DNA of 10,562 bases. It comes from Candidatus Dormiibacterota bacterium. Lineage in GTDB: Bacteria; Chloroflexota; Dormibacteria; Aeolococcales; Bog-877. The translations under genes were made by a program, and so were the position numbers. The stretch spans positions 1 to 10,562 of the forward strand of contig PLDE01000257.1 of NCBI GenBank assembly GCA_003135035.1, written 5' to 3'. Position 1 is the stretch's first letter. Each line of letters starts with the position of its first letter. Shown piece after piece: positions 1 through 7,293 of the stretch. Under the pieces are notes generated by a model. The model did no database searches, had not been told where the DNA came from, and saw nothing but the letters and a program-made list of their open reading frames with translations.

Positions 1-927
1 CAGATCGACGTCGTCAAGGAGGAGGTCAGGGTCAACGTGCTGAACCGCCCCTACGGCGGCTTCTCCTGGCTCTGGCTGTCCCAGTACGCCTTCTCCACCT
101 ACCCCAACGCACACAACTTCTACGGCGAGTTCGCCGACCTGGAGGCGGCCACGGTTGCCGACGCCCGGGCCTTCTACGAGACCTGGTACGGCCCCGGCAA
201 TGCCACCTTGGTGATAGTCGGCGACTTCGACGAGGACCAGACCCTGAAGATGGTCGAGCGCCACTTCGGAGCGGTCGCCGCGCGACCGGCCCCCCCCGAG
301 CCGGACACCGCCGAGCCCATGCCCACCCAGCGCGCCGAGCATGAGCGCCGCGATCCCCTGGCGCCCAACCCGAGGGTGGCCATCGGCTACCGCACGGCGG
401 CCTTCGGGACCCCAGACCACCTGCCCCTGGCGCTGGCCGCCCGCATCCTCACCGACGGCCGCTCGTCCCGGCTCCAACGTCGCCTGATAAGGGAACGCGA
501 GATCCTCCTCCAGGTCGCTGGCGGCCCCCACTTCCCGATCGGCGATGCCTTCGAGTTCAAGGGTCCCGCTCTATTCACCATCGAGGCCACTCCCCGCCCG
601 GGAGTCTCGACCGCGGCAGCGGTGACCGCCATCGACGAGGAGCTGGCCCGGATCGGCGAGGACGGTCCCACCCCCGACGAGCTGCTGCGGGCCAAGCGCC
701 GGGAGCTGGGCTCGTACCACGCCAGTACCGACAGCCGCCTGGGCCGCCTCGGCGAGCTCGGGGTACTGGCGGCGGTGCACAACCGGCCCGAGCTGGCAGA
801 CGAACTCCCCACGCTCTACGCGGAAGTCACCGCCGAGCAGGTGCAGTTGGCGATCGGCAGATGGCTCCAGCCGCAGCACTCGACCGTCCTCCATTGGTTG
901 CCCGGCGCTGGGGGCGGCCCCCCTTGA
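1..927 (+). CDS. M16B zinc metallopeptidase, catalytic-type subunit (5' end outside window)
   Basis: The frame is open from base 1 to the TGA at 925-927, so this is the C-terminal 308 residues of a longer protein. The GTG at 37 is internal and not the start. The first residues, QIDVVKEEVRVN, match the M16 helix that supplies the third zinc ligand (VVxxE, here Glu8). The paired HXXEH motif would lie upstream of the window. Next come the M16 segments NRPYGG (residues 15-20) and YGPGNATLVIVGDFD (about 62-76), then a Pro-rich linker and the second M16 half. In that half the usual GG..SRL...LRE..GY stretch reads DGRSSRLQRRLIRERE and then ILLQV, so the Arg is kept but the Gly-Tyr is lost. By family knowledge this should be a peptidase for unfolded or short peptides, acting with the next gene's product. 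The family call is firm. Catalytic competence is inferred, because the HXXEH region cannot be seen. Confidence 0.9.
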   Translation, partial: QIDVVKEEVRVNVLNRPYGGFSWLWLSQYAFSTYPNAHNFYGEFADLEAATVADARAFYETWYGPGNATLVIVGDFDEDQTLKMVERHFGAVAARPAPPEPDTAEPMPTQRAEHERRDPLAPNPRVAIGYRTAAFGTPDHLPLALAARILTDGRSSRLQRRLIREREILLQVAGGPHFPIGDAFEFKGPALFTIEATPRPGVSTAAAVTAIDEELARIGEDGPTPDELLRAKRRELGSYHASTDSRLGRLGELGVLAAVHNRPELADELPTLYAEVTAEQVQLAIGRWLQPQHSTVLHWLPGAGGGPP

Positions 928-2294
928 GCGCCCCCAGCCGGACAGCGGAGGTCTCCCCAGCGGTACCCCGGCCCGGTCCGGTGCCACCTCTGCGCCTGGG
1001 GCGGCCCACCCGGGCCAAACTCGACAACGGGCTCGACGTGATGGTCGTCGCCCGCCCCAGCGTGCCCCGGGTCGAGCTCCGCCTCACTGTCCCGGCCGGG
1101 GCGGCGATCGGGCCCAGTGCCGCCGCCAGCGAACTGCTGCGGGCGGGGATCCTGCTCGGGACCAAGGACCTCAATCAAGAGGAGGTGTCCGAGGCCATCC
1201 AGCGGCTCGGCGGTTCCCTGCAGATCCAGCAGGACCACGACCGCCTCCACGTGGCTGCCTCCGCCCTCGCCGAAGCCGAGGAGGAGCTCTATCGCCTGGT
1301 CTGCACCATCATCACCGAGCCCGCCTTTCCCGGCGACGAGCTGGAGACAGAGAGGATCAAACTGATCGAGGGGTTACGCACCGCCCGGGCCACGCCCCAG
1401 TTCCTCGCCGGCGAGCGCCTGCAGCGGCTGGTCTACGGTCGCCATCCCTATGGGCGGCCGGAGCCAGCCGAGGCAGCCATCAACCAGACCGGACGCCGTC
1501 AGCTGGCCAGCCTGCACCGAGCTACCTTCTTGCCCAGCTCGGCCCAGGTAACCGTGGTGGGCGACGTTGAGCCGAAGCGGACGGTGGCGCGCCTCCGACG
1601 GGCCTTCGCGGGCTGGGCTGGCCCCCGGAGATCGGTCAAGGTTCCGCCCGTCCGAGCGCACTCGCGGCCTGAGGTTACCTTTATCGACCGGCCGGAACTG
1701 GTGCAGACGGTGATCATGCTGGGGGCCAGCGGGCCTGCCATCGGGCACCCCGAGCAGATTCCTCTGACCCTGGCGTCAGCTGTGCTGGGCGGAAGCTTCA
1801 GCTCTCGCCTGATGGCCAACTTGCGCGAGGACAAGGGCTACACCTACAGCCCGCACACCATGTCCGATGCCCACCTCCGAGACAGCCTGCTCGGTGCCAG
1901 CCTCGACGTCCGCACCGAGGTTACCGCGGCCGCCTACGTTGAGGTCCTCTACGAGCTGGGCCGGCTCGCAGCGGTCGAGGTCGGGCCCGACGAGCTGGCT
2001 GAGACCCGCAACTACCTGGCGGGCGTCCGGGTGATCATGCTCCAGACCCAAGCCGGATTGGCCAGTTCTCTCTCCCAGGTGCGAGCGCATGGGCTCGACC
2101 ACCGCTACCTGGAGGGCTACTCCGATCGCCTGGCTGCCGTCACACCGGCCGAACTGCGCCGGGCGGCCGCCCGCTATCTGTCTCCCACCAACCTGACGAC
2201 CGTGATGGTCGGAGATGCCGCCGAGGCGGCTACCGACCTCGCCCGAGTGGTGCCGGTACGGATCAGGCGCTCGCGAGGAGATACCCCCGACTGA
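924..2294 (+). CDS. M16B peptidase family protein, non-catalytic partner subunit
   Basis: This 456-residue protein has both M16 halves. In the first half, where active members have HLLEH, it reads ELLRA (residues 70-74, before GILLGT), so all three zinc-motif residues are replaced. In the second half it keeps the complete family motif GGSFSSRL (289-296) plus LREDKGYTY (300-308), including the Arg/Tyr pair linked to substrate binding in M16. It should therefore pair with the upstream gene product rather than act alone. I chose the TTG at 924 because TTGA overlaps the upstream stop, a typical translational-coupling junction, with a G-rich stretch just before it. An in-frame ATG at 861 would add 21 low-complexity residues inside the upstream gene, and GTG at 981 is a shorter alternative. 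I see no signal peptide, so the pair is probably cytoplasmic. The gene ends one base before the stop of the convergent membrane protein. Confidence 0.9.
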   Translation: MSAPSRTAEVSPAVPRPGPVPPLRLGRPTRAKLDNGLDVMVVARPSVPRVELRLTVPAGAAIGPSAAASELLRAGILLGTKDLNQEEVSEAIQRLGGSLQIQQDHDRLHVAASALAEAEEELYRLVCTIITEPAFPGDELETERIKLIEGLRTARATPQFLAGERLQRLVYGRHPYGRPEPAEAAINQTGRRQLASLHRATFLPSSAQVTVVGDVEPKRTVARLRRAFAGWAGPRRSVKVPPVRAHSRPEVTFIDRPELVQTVIMLGASGPAIGHPEQIPLTLASAVLGGSFSSRLMANLREDKGYTYSPHTMSDAHLRDSLLGASLDVRTEVTAAAYVEVLYELGRLAAVEVGPDELAETRNYLAGVRVIMLQTQAGLASSLSQVRAHGLDHRYLEGYSDRLAAVTPAELRRAAARYLSPTNLTTVMVGDAAEAATDLARVVPVRIRRSRGDTPD

Positions 2295-2295
2295 T

Positions 2296-3735
2296 CTAGC
2301 CGGCCGCTCCCGCCCCGGCGATACCCGCCAGCTCGCTGGATCGGGTGTCGAGGGGAAGCGGGCGCTGCTTGTTGAGGCGATGCAGACCGACCGCCATGCC
2401 CACCGCCAAGGGGAACACCTGGGCCAGGTAGTTGACATCGCTGCGCCAGCCCAACCACATGAATGCGACCGCCACGACAGGCAGAATCGGGAGCCACTCG
2501 CGGCGGCGCCAGGTGAAGGCGCAGAGGCCAAGGAAAGAAAGTGCCAGGACGGCGAACATGACATGACGCAAGACTGGGCTCGGTGCGGGGCCGAAGGCAT
2601 TGATCAGCCCGATCCCGAAACCGAAGTTCGGCTGGGTGATCAGACCGACCATGGAGCGGAGCGCATGGGGCTCAAAGACCAGCCAGGGTCCCACCGTTAT
2701 CAGCAACGCTCCCACCGTCCAGACGATGCGCTCTTTGAACCCGGGCAGGGTTCTGGTGTAGAAGGCGTAGCCGACGGCAACTCCCCAGGCGAGCGGGTTG
2801 GTGGCCATGGCCAGGGCGAGAAGGATGCTGGAGAACCGTCGGCGATCGATCAACATCAAAGAGAGCGTCATTGCCGCATAGGCGAAGAACTCTCCGTCGC
2901 CCTGAGTGGCGGCACCGAGCACCGAGCCGTCGCCGAACTGGAGCAGGAGTAGAAGCACCACCGCGGGCCAGAGTTCTGCCGAGACAATTCCAGCGAGCAA
3001 CAGCCAGATGACGGCGCAGATCAGGGTGAACGCGACCCAGCCCGAGTGGTTGCTCCAGGCGGCGGGAATCATCCAGGCGAAAGCCATCGGCGGGTAGCCG
3101 AAGATGGCGAAGGCAGAGCTCTTACCGCCATGCCTTCGCGCCATCGCGGCAACGTGGCTGAGCTGCTGCGACGAGGGGTAGCTGAGCTGGTGCTGGAGCA
3201 GACCGCGTTGTAGGGGCGTGCCCAGGTTGGGGCTGGCTCGCAGACTACGAAAGCAGGCCAGCTCCGGGGTGCTGTAGGGATCGTGCCCGTGGATCGCATC
3301 GCGCGCCGCACAGATGATCGAAGCAGTCACGTCGTCGGCGATCGGTGCGCTCGGGCGCAGCAGGTTGGGAGCCTCCGCAATGATCGTCAACGAGGCGATC
3401 ACTACGAGCAGGGGCGCCACCTGGAGGATGCGTTCAGGGCGCCAGCGAAAGAGCCTGGCAATGGTCGGCTGACGCAGGGCGAGGACGCAAAAGAGGACCA
3501 GGATGGGGTATCCAACCACCGTCAAAACGATCATCAGGATCACCGGCTTGCCAGAAACCTGTTTGTCTGCGGTGAGCAGCAGATCCCAGACCAAGGTGAC
3601 AATCAAGAGCAGTCCCAGGCGCTGCCCACTGGCGCCGGAAGCACGCCAGGGTCGGACCAGAAACAGCGCGGCCTGACGCACTGTCTGACGCCAAGTGCGA
3701 GGTGCTCCCGGAAGCGGCGGCGGCAGCGTCTTCAC
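2296..3735 (-). CDS. Multi-spanning membrane protein, probable GT-C (GT87-like) glycosyltransferase
   Basis: This 479-residue integral membrane protein starts at a GTG preceded by a short G run (GGGGTAA). It has a basic cytoplasmic N-terminus and roughly ten to twelve hydrophobic segments, the first near residues 41-56, 64-87 and 104-122. A long loop after the third segment carries Asp134-Asp135 and HGHDPYS (149-155), followed later by GYPP (213-216). An acidic pair in the first large loop, a G.DPY element and a YPP element are typical of polyprenyl-phosphate-sugar-dependent GT-C enzymes of the GT87/DUF2029 type. The likely role is adding a sugar, often mannose in actinobacteria, to a lipid or glycan on the outer face of the membrane. 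Donor and acceptor cannot be told from sequence. It follows the upstream membrane-protein gene after 45 bases. The call rests on topology and short motifs, so it could be another polytopic family. Its GC content is lower than its neighbours'. Confidence 0.6.
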   Translation of the reverse strand: MKTLPPPLPGAPRTWRQTVRQAALFLVRPWRASGASGQRLGLLLIVTLVWDLLLTADKQVSGKPVILMIVLTVVGYPILVLFCVLALRQPTIARLFRWRPERILQVAPLLVVIASLTIIAEAPNLLRPSAPIADDVTASIICAARDAIHGHDPYSTPELACFRSLRASPNLGTPLQRGLLQHQLSYPSSQQLSHVAAMARRHGGKSSAFAIFGYPPMAFAWMIPAAWSNHSGWVAFTLICAVIWLLLAGIVSAELWPAVVLLLLLQFGDGSVLGAATQGDGEFFAYAAMTLSLMLIDRRRFSSILLALAMATNPLAWGVAVGYAFYTRTLPGFKERIVWTVGALLITVGPWLVFEPHALRSMVGLITQPNFGFGIGLINAFGPAPSPVLRHVMFAVLALSFLGLCAFTWRRREWLPILPVVAVAFMWLGWRSDVNYLAQVFPLAVGMAVGLHRLNKQRPLPLDTRSSELAGIAGAGAAG

Positions 3736-3780
3736 TTACCCCAGGTTGGGCTCGGGGAGTCGGCCGAGCTCTGAATCCGA

Positions 3781-4266
3781 CTAGCTGGCATGGCGACGGA
3801 GACTCGCACCCAGAGCATCACGCCCTAGCCACAGAAGCGTGGCCAGAATGGCAATCGTCGCCAGGACGCCCAGTGCGGTGAGGTCGAAGCCACCGGTTAC
3901 GGGCAGGTCAGCCACGGCCAAGACCAAGACACCGACGCCGCCCCCCACCAGGGCCAGCGCCAGCAGCCGGACGGCGCGGAAACCAGCAACGGCGGCTGAC
4001 TCCTGGGCCGGCCGGGCGCGCTCGACCGACCAGAGCGCCAGTTCCGCCCCGGCTAGCAAGAGCATGCCCAGGATGGGGGCCAGCACAGCCGGGCCCCCGA
4101 GCGCCAACACGGTGCCCTCGGCCGCCGCGACGGTGCCCACGCCGACCACCACCCAGACCGCCCGGGCCGCCACCATGGCCAGCAAGACCGCGGCGAGCCC
4201 GGCCCCCTCGATCCCCAGCAGGAGCGCACCGGGCAAATGACCTGAGCTGAGAGCCGTGTCAGCCAC
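3781..4266 (-). CDS. Small multi-helix membrane protein of unknown function
   Basis: I do not recognise this family. From the GTG at 4266 the product is 161 residues, very rich in Ala, Leu, Val and Gly, with about five hydrophobic segments. A charged loop near the middle (SVERARPAQES) is followed by two or three more helices and a basic C-terminus ending RRHAS. There is no clear Shine-Dalgarno before this GTG. The frame stays open upstream to about 4341 and encodes another hydrophobic stretch (LIPSGLALICLGSAV), which suggests the real start may be further upstream. The only candidate that touches the preceding gene is a CTG at 4308-4306, which overlaps the DUF58 stop as CTGA. The position between the DUF58 gene and the glycosyltransferase gene, in the same direction, suggests membership of the same transcript. 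Coding status is supported by the sustained membrane-protein pattern, but function is unknown. Confidence 0.6.
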   Translation of the reverse strand: MADTALSSGHLPGALLLGIEGAGLAAVLLAMVAARAVWVVVGVGTVAAAEGTVLALGGPAVLAPILGMLLLAGAELALWSVERARPAQESAAVAGFRAVRLLALALVGGGVGVLVLAVADLPVTGGFDLTALGVLATIAILATLLWLGRDALGASLRRHAS

Positions 4267-4304
4267 GGCCGAGCCAAGGCAGATCAGGGCCAGGCCGGAG
4301 GGGA

Positions 4305-5579
4305 TCAGGCGGCCGAACGGTGGGCGAATCGCCGGTACTCCCTAATTTGGGCCAGCACGGTCTCCAGGCTGATCCCGTCCGGCCATTCCACCACAATCAC
4401 CCCGGCCCGCTGCAGAGACCGGCGCCGGGCGGCCCGCACGAGTTCCCAGAGACGCAGGGCGAGATGGTCTGGCCGGCGACCGGGTTGCTGCAGGAACCTC
4501 CCCGGGGCCAGCTCCACCACCAGTACCTCGAAGCCGCGGTGGTGGAGGTCGAGCAAAGCCCCCAGGCTGCGCGGATCAAGGAGCGGAGTGAGAGCCACGA
4601 TGGTGGCTGCCGGGGGCAGCACCCGGCGCGGAACAACATCGATGGCTCGCCAGGCATAGCTGGTGACCACCTGGGTGTCGAGGAGTGCCTCAGCCACCCG
4701 GTAGAAGTGGCGGGGGCCCATCCCTGGCAAGAGCCAGCGGAGGACGCCGCCGAATCCGAGCACCCCCACCCGGTCGCGTTCGCCCAAGTAGCCGTCGGCG
4801 AGCGCGACCGCCGCGCGGACGGCCAGGGTCAAGACCGAATCTTCATCCCCGCCGAGGTCGACGAAGCTGTCGACAAAGAGAATTAGATCTGCGTTGCGCT
4901 CGAGGTGGAAGTCATTGACCAGTGGCGTGCCGGAGCGAGCGGTAGCCCGCCAGTTGACCCGGCGGACCCTGTCTCCGGCAACAAATTCACGGATGGAGGC
5001 GAATTCGATGCCCTCGCCGTGGCGGCGGGCGATCCGGTTCCCGGCGTAGAGCTGAGTCTTGGCCGGAGGCACGAGCCGGCGCAGGTGGTCGAATGCTGGA
5101 AACACGCGCAGCTGAACCGGCTCCCCCAATCGCTCCGAGTAGACGAGCAGTCCCAAGCGGTCCTGGGCACGAACCCGAATCCGGCCACAGCGGTAAGCGC
5201 CCCAGCGTTTGGGTCGTAGCGTCCACTCCAGCAGGGCAGGGGATTCGTGACCAGGCCGAATCCGGCGCCGAGCCCCGAGGACGTCGCAGGCAATCTCCCG
5301 GGGAAGCTCCAACTCCGCCTCGAGCCAGGCCACCCGACCCTGGCACGAGATCTCCGTCTCGAGGTGAACATCACCCCCCTCCCCCACCCGGTCATGATCC
5401 AGCCGCGCCTTAACCCGAAACTCGGGAGGGGCGGCGGTCGCCAGACCGAGGGTCAACCAGACAGCGAAAGGCACTACCAAGGCCAGCACCGCCACCCGGT
5501 CGAGAGCGACCGCAGCGTAGGCGCCAAGAGCGACGATTGCGGCATAGCCCGCCAACCGGGCGCTTGGTCTGCGGGTCAA
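4305..5579 (-). CDS. DUF58 family protein (MoxR-associated, vWA-like)
   Basis: This 424-residue protein carries the DUF58 signature RHGEGIEFASIREF...GDRVRRVNWRATAR at about residues 186-215, followed by a von Willebrand A-like region starting at LILFVDS. Two N-terminal hydrophobic segments (about residues 9-27 and 29-48) anchor it in the membrane, followed by a beta-rich region before DUF58. The metal-binding DXSXS motif expected of a canonical vWA domain reads DSFVD here, so it is degenerate. DUF58 proteins are regular partners of MoxR ATPases and are thought to act with them in assembling or activating envelope or enzyme complexes; the client here is unknown. I chose the TTG at 5579-5577 because it overlaps the MoxR stop as TTGA and puts the first membrane segment close to the N-terminus. 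A GTG at 5645 would add 22 residues overlapping the end of MoxR. Confidence 0.88.
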   Translation of the reverse strand: MTRRPSARLAGYAAIVALGAYAAVALDRVAVLALVVPFAVWLTLGLATAAPPEFRVKARLDHDRVGEGGDVHLETEISCQGRVAWLEAELELPREIACDVLGARRRIRPGHESPALLEWTLRPKRWGAYRCGRIRVRAQDRLGLLVYSERLGEPVQLRVFPAFDHLRRLVPPAKTQLYAGNRIARRHGEGIEFASIREFVAGDRVRRVNWRATARSGTPLVNDFHLERNADLILFVDSFVDLGGDEDSVLTLAVRAAVALADGYLGERDRVGVLGFGGVLRWLLPGMGPRHFYRVAEALLDTQVVTSYAWRAIDVVPRRVLPPAATIVALTPLLDPRSLGALLDLHHRGFEVLVVELAPGRFLQQPGRRPDHLALRLWELVRAARRRSLQRAGVIVVEWPDGISLETVLAQIREYRRFAHRSAA

Positions 5580-6562
5580 CTCCGAGCGGCCGGCTCGACG
5601 CCGGCAGACGATCTGGTGGCCGGTGTCGGGACAGTGGCCAGGCACTCTGCAACCAGGTCTTGGGCGTCGACCCGCTGGACCCAGAGCTCAGGGCGGAGCG
5701 AGAGTCGATGGGACAAAGCGGGAACGGCCACGGACTTCACATCCTCGGGAGTCACGAAGTCTCGGCCCGCCAGTGCCGCCCGGGCCCGGGATAGCTTGAA
5801 CAGCGCCAATGAGCCTCTCGGGCTCGCGCCGACCTCAATGCCCGGATGGCTCCGGGTGGCCGCCACCAAGTCCACCATGTAGAGCTCGATGTCTGAGTCG
5901 ACATGGACTTGTTCCAGCGCCGCCTGCATCTCCAGTAGCAAAGCCAGGTCGACAACCTGCTCCAGGTCTGGTTCATCGGTACCCCGGAGCTGGCGTCTCT
6001 CCAGGAGTTGCCGTTCCTCCTCCCGGCTCGGGTAGCCGACCCCGAGCCGAATCAGAAAGCGGTCCAACTGGGCCTCCGGCAATGGATAGGTGCCCTCGTA
6101 CTCGATCGGGTTCTGAGTCGCCAGCACCAAGAAGGGCCGGGGCAGCGGTTGGGTCACTCCCTCCACGGTGACCTGACGCTCCTGCATCCCCTCCAGCAGG
6201 GCGGCCTGGGTCTTGGCTGGGGACCGGTTGATCTCGTCAGCCAGGAGCAGATTGGCAAAGATGGGGCCCGGCCGCATCTCGAAGTCACCGGTGCCCTGAT
6301 TGAACACGGAGGATCCCGTTATGTCCGATGGCATGAGATCCGGGGTGAACTGGATTCGGTTGAACTTGAGGCCGCAGCAACTGGCGAAGGAGCGCGCGAT
6401 CAAGGTTTTGGCCAAGCCGGGGTAGTCCTCTATGAGTACGTGGCCGTCGGCCAGGACCGCCAGCAGGACAAGCTCCAGCGCGCCCCGCTTGCCGACGATG
6501 GCCCGCTCTAGTTCGTCGAGAAGCCGGCTGGCCGACTTCTGCAGTTCCACCAGAGCGATCAC
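5576..6562 (-). CDS. MoxR-family AAA+ ATPase
   Basis: This 328-residue protein has the full MoxR layout. The Walker A region reads EDYPGLAKT (about 45-53, with Lys52 and Thr53). Walker B is LLLADE (105-110), followed by INRSPAKTQAALLEGMQE. Sensor 1 is ATQNP (148-152), next to the family-specific EGTYPLPEAQLDRF (156-169). Sensor 2 is GASPRGS (245-251, Arg249). Length and domain order are normal for the family. MoxR proteins are cytoplasmic hexameric ATPases with chaperone-like roles, usually working with vWA or DUF58 proteins, and the next gene encodes one. The GTG start at 6562 overlaps the upstream stop as GTGA, and the stop overlaps the DUF58 start as TTGA, so the three genes are translationally linked. 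A second GTG at codon 5 is a possible alternative start. The family assignment is secure; the client protein is unknown. Confidence 0.95.
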   Translation of the reverse strand: MIALVELQKSASRLLDELERAIVGKRGALELVLLAVLADGHVLIEDYPGLAKTLIARSFASCCGLKFNRIQFTPDLMPSDITGSSVFNQGTGDFEMRPGPIFANLLLADEINRSPAKTQAALLEGMQERQVTVEGVTQPLPRPFLVLATQNPIEYEGTYPLPEAQLDRFLIRLGVGYPSREEERQLLERRQLRGTDEPDLEQVVDLALLLEMQAALEQVHVDSDIELYMVDLVAATRSHPGIEVGASPRGSLALFKLSRARAALAGRDFVTPEDVKSVAVPALSHRLSLRPELWVQRVDAQDLVAECLATVPTPATRSSAGVEPAARS

Positions 6563-7089
6563 CGGCCGAGAGCCTCCAACTCCACGACCACCTCGGCCAG
6601 CTCTCGCTTCGATGGTCCGGGCCGCGACTGGCCCAGCCAGGGCGCTTGCTCCCCGAGCGCCGATCTCAGCCGTGGCCCGAGCGCCTGGTTCGCTCGCTCC
6701 TGGTCGCGGTCCTCGGAGAGGCCGAGTAGGAGCAGGCGGTCAGTGACGATCTCCCGGAGCACGGGCAGCACCTGGCGCTCGTACTGGCCATGGCTGACCC
6801 GGCTCGCGCGTAAGGAATCCTCCAGCCTGGTCAGCTCGGCCGGCACTCGAGCGATGGCCGGGGGCTCGGGATCGGTCCAGCTGTCCGGGCGGGGACCGCT
6901 CCGGCAGAGTTCCAGCACGAGGACCACGATGACAAGGGCGCCGACGCTGAGCGCGTAGGCCCTGCCGATCTGGCTGGCGTCGACGCGTCCGCTGAGGAGG
7001 ACAGCCCCCACGCCGACAGTGAGCAGCAGGAGCAGGACCATCACCGGGCCATACCGCGCCAGTAGGCCGCCCCGGGAACCGTCAGCCAT
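6559..7089 (-). CDS. Two-helix membrane protein of unknown function, first gene of the MoxR operon
   Basis: I do not recognise this 176-residue family. Residues 13-33 and 42-62 are two strong hydrophobic segments separated by a short polar loop. The remaining 110 or so residues are hydrophilic, charged and probably helical, with a Pro-rich linker (PDSWTDPEPP, 68-77) and the stretch RQVLPVLREIVTDRLLLLG (105-123). With so short a loop between the helices, both ends probably face the cytoplasm, which would let the C-terminal part contact MoxR or DUF58; that is inference. The start is well defined: ATG at 7089 has a consensus AGGAGG five bases upstream. The open frame extends to 7206, but that extension is Arg/Pro-rich and unlikely to be translated. 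The stop overlaps the MoxR start (GTGA). Confidence 0.78.
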   Translation of the reverse strand: MADGSRGGLLARYGPVMVLLLLLTVGVGAVLLSGRVDASQIGRAYALSVGALVIVVLVLELCRSGPRPDSWTDPEPPAIARVPAELTRLEDSLRASRVSHGQYERQVLPVLREIVTDRLLLLGLSEDRDQERANQALGPRLRSALGEQAPWLGQSRPGPSKRELAEVVVELEALGR

Positions 7090-7094
7090 CTGTG

Positions 7095-7100
7095 CCTCCT
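7095..7100 (-). promoter_or_regulatory. Consensus ribosome binding site for the first MoxR-operon gene
   Basis: The minus strand reads AGGAGG, then CACAG, then ATG at 7089. It is the clearest Shine-Dalgarno in the window and it fixes the start of the 176-residue protein. Later genes in the same cluster lack a comparable site and instead overlap the preceding stop codon, which suggests ribosomes mainly enter here. Confidence 0.8.
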
Positions 7101-7254
7101 CGAACAGCTCCCGACGGCGTCGACAGAACCCCCCGAGGGGCGCACCGAGAATAGCGTCCCCGCGGGCTCGGCATGGTGGCTCGGGACGAAGCGCTTTTGA
7201 GAACAAGACCCTGGAGCTGGGGGAATTGGCCGCGGTAGGTGGTCCCCGGCCGCC

Positions 7255-7271
7255 GGCTGGCGATGCCAGCC
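7255..7271 (-). terminator. Possible hairpin downstream of the DUF4129 gene
   Basis: A perfect 7-bp inverted repeat (GGCTGGC, loop ATC, GCCAGCC on the minus strand) begins 22 bases after the stop of the DUF4129 gene. There is no T-run after it, so it is not a classical intrinsic terminator. It could be a U-less terminator, a 3'-end stabiliser or chance in GC-rich DNA. Confidence 0.3.
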
Positions 7272-7293
7272 CCCTGAATCGTCACAGCTTGGA

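Noticed and set aside
861..923. Extended N-terminus of the second M16 subunit from ATG 861
   Set aside because: The 21 added residues are Pro/Arg/Ala-rich and encoded inside the upstream gene. The TTG at 924 overlapping the stop is a better start.
2290..2300. A terminator between the convergent M16 and glycosyltransferase genes
   Set aside because: The stop codons are one base apart and I found no hairpin with a T-run at the junction. Any terminator must lie within the opposite gene.
1776..2600. A 274-codon minus-strand open frame across the convergent gene ends
   Set aside because: It overlaps the conserved C-terminal half of the second M16 gene and the glycosyltransferase in a wrong frame, with Gly/Arg/Gln-rich composition and no recognisable motif.
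2215..2952. A 245-codon plus-strand open frame inside the glycosyltransferase
   Set aside because: It is antisense to a consistent multi-helix protein. The product is a highly charged run of Gln, Glu, Arg and His typical of the reverse of membrane-protein codons.
5580..5645. DUF58 start at GTG 5645
   Set aside because: It would overlap MoxR by 70 bases and add a Cys/Arg-rich stretch. TTG at 5579 in a TTGA overlap matches the other junctions.
5247..5882. A 211-codon plus-strand open frame across the DUF58/MoxR junction
   Set aside because: It lies opposite two confidently identified genes and shows no motif.
6404..6430. MoxR Walker A lacking the usual glycines (DYPGLAKT)
   Set aside because: ExPG(L/V)(A/G)KT variants are normal in MoxR ATPases, so I do not treat this as a defect.
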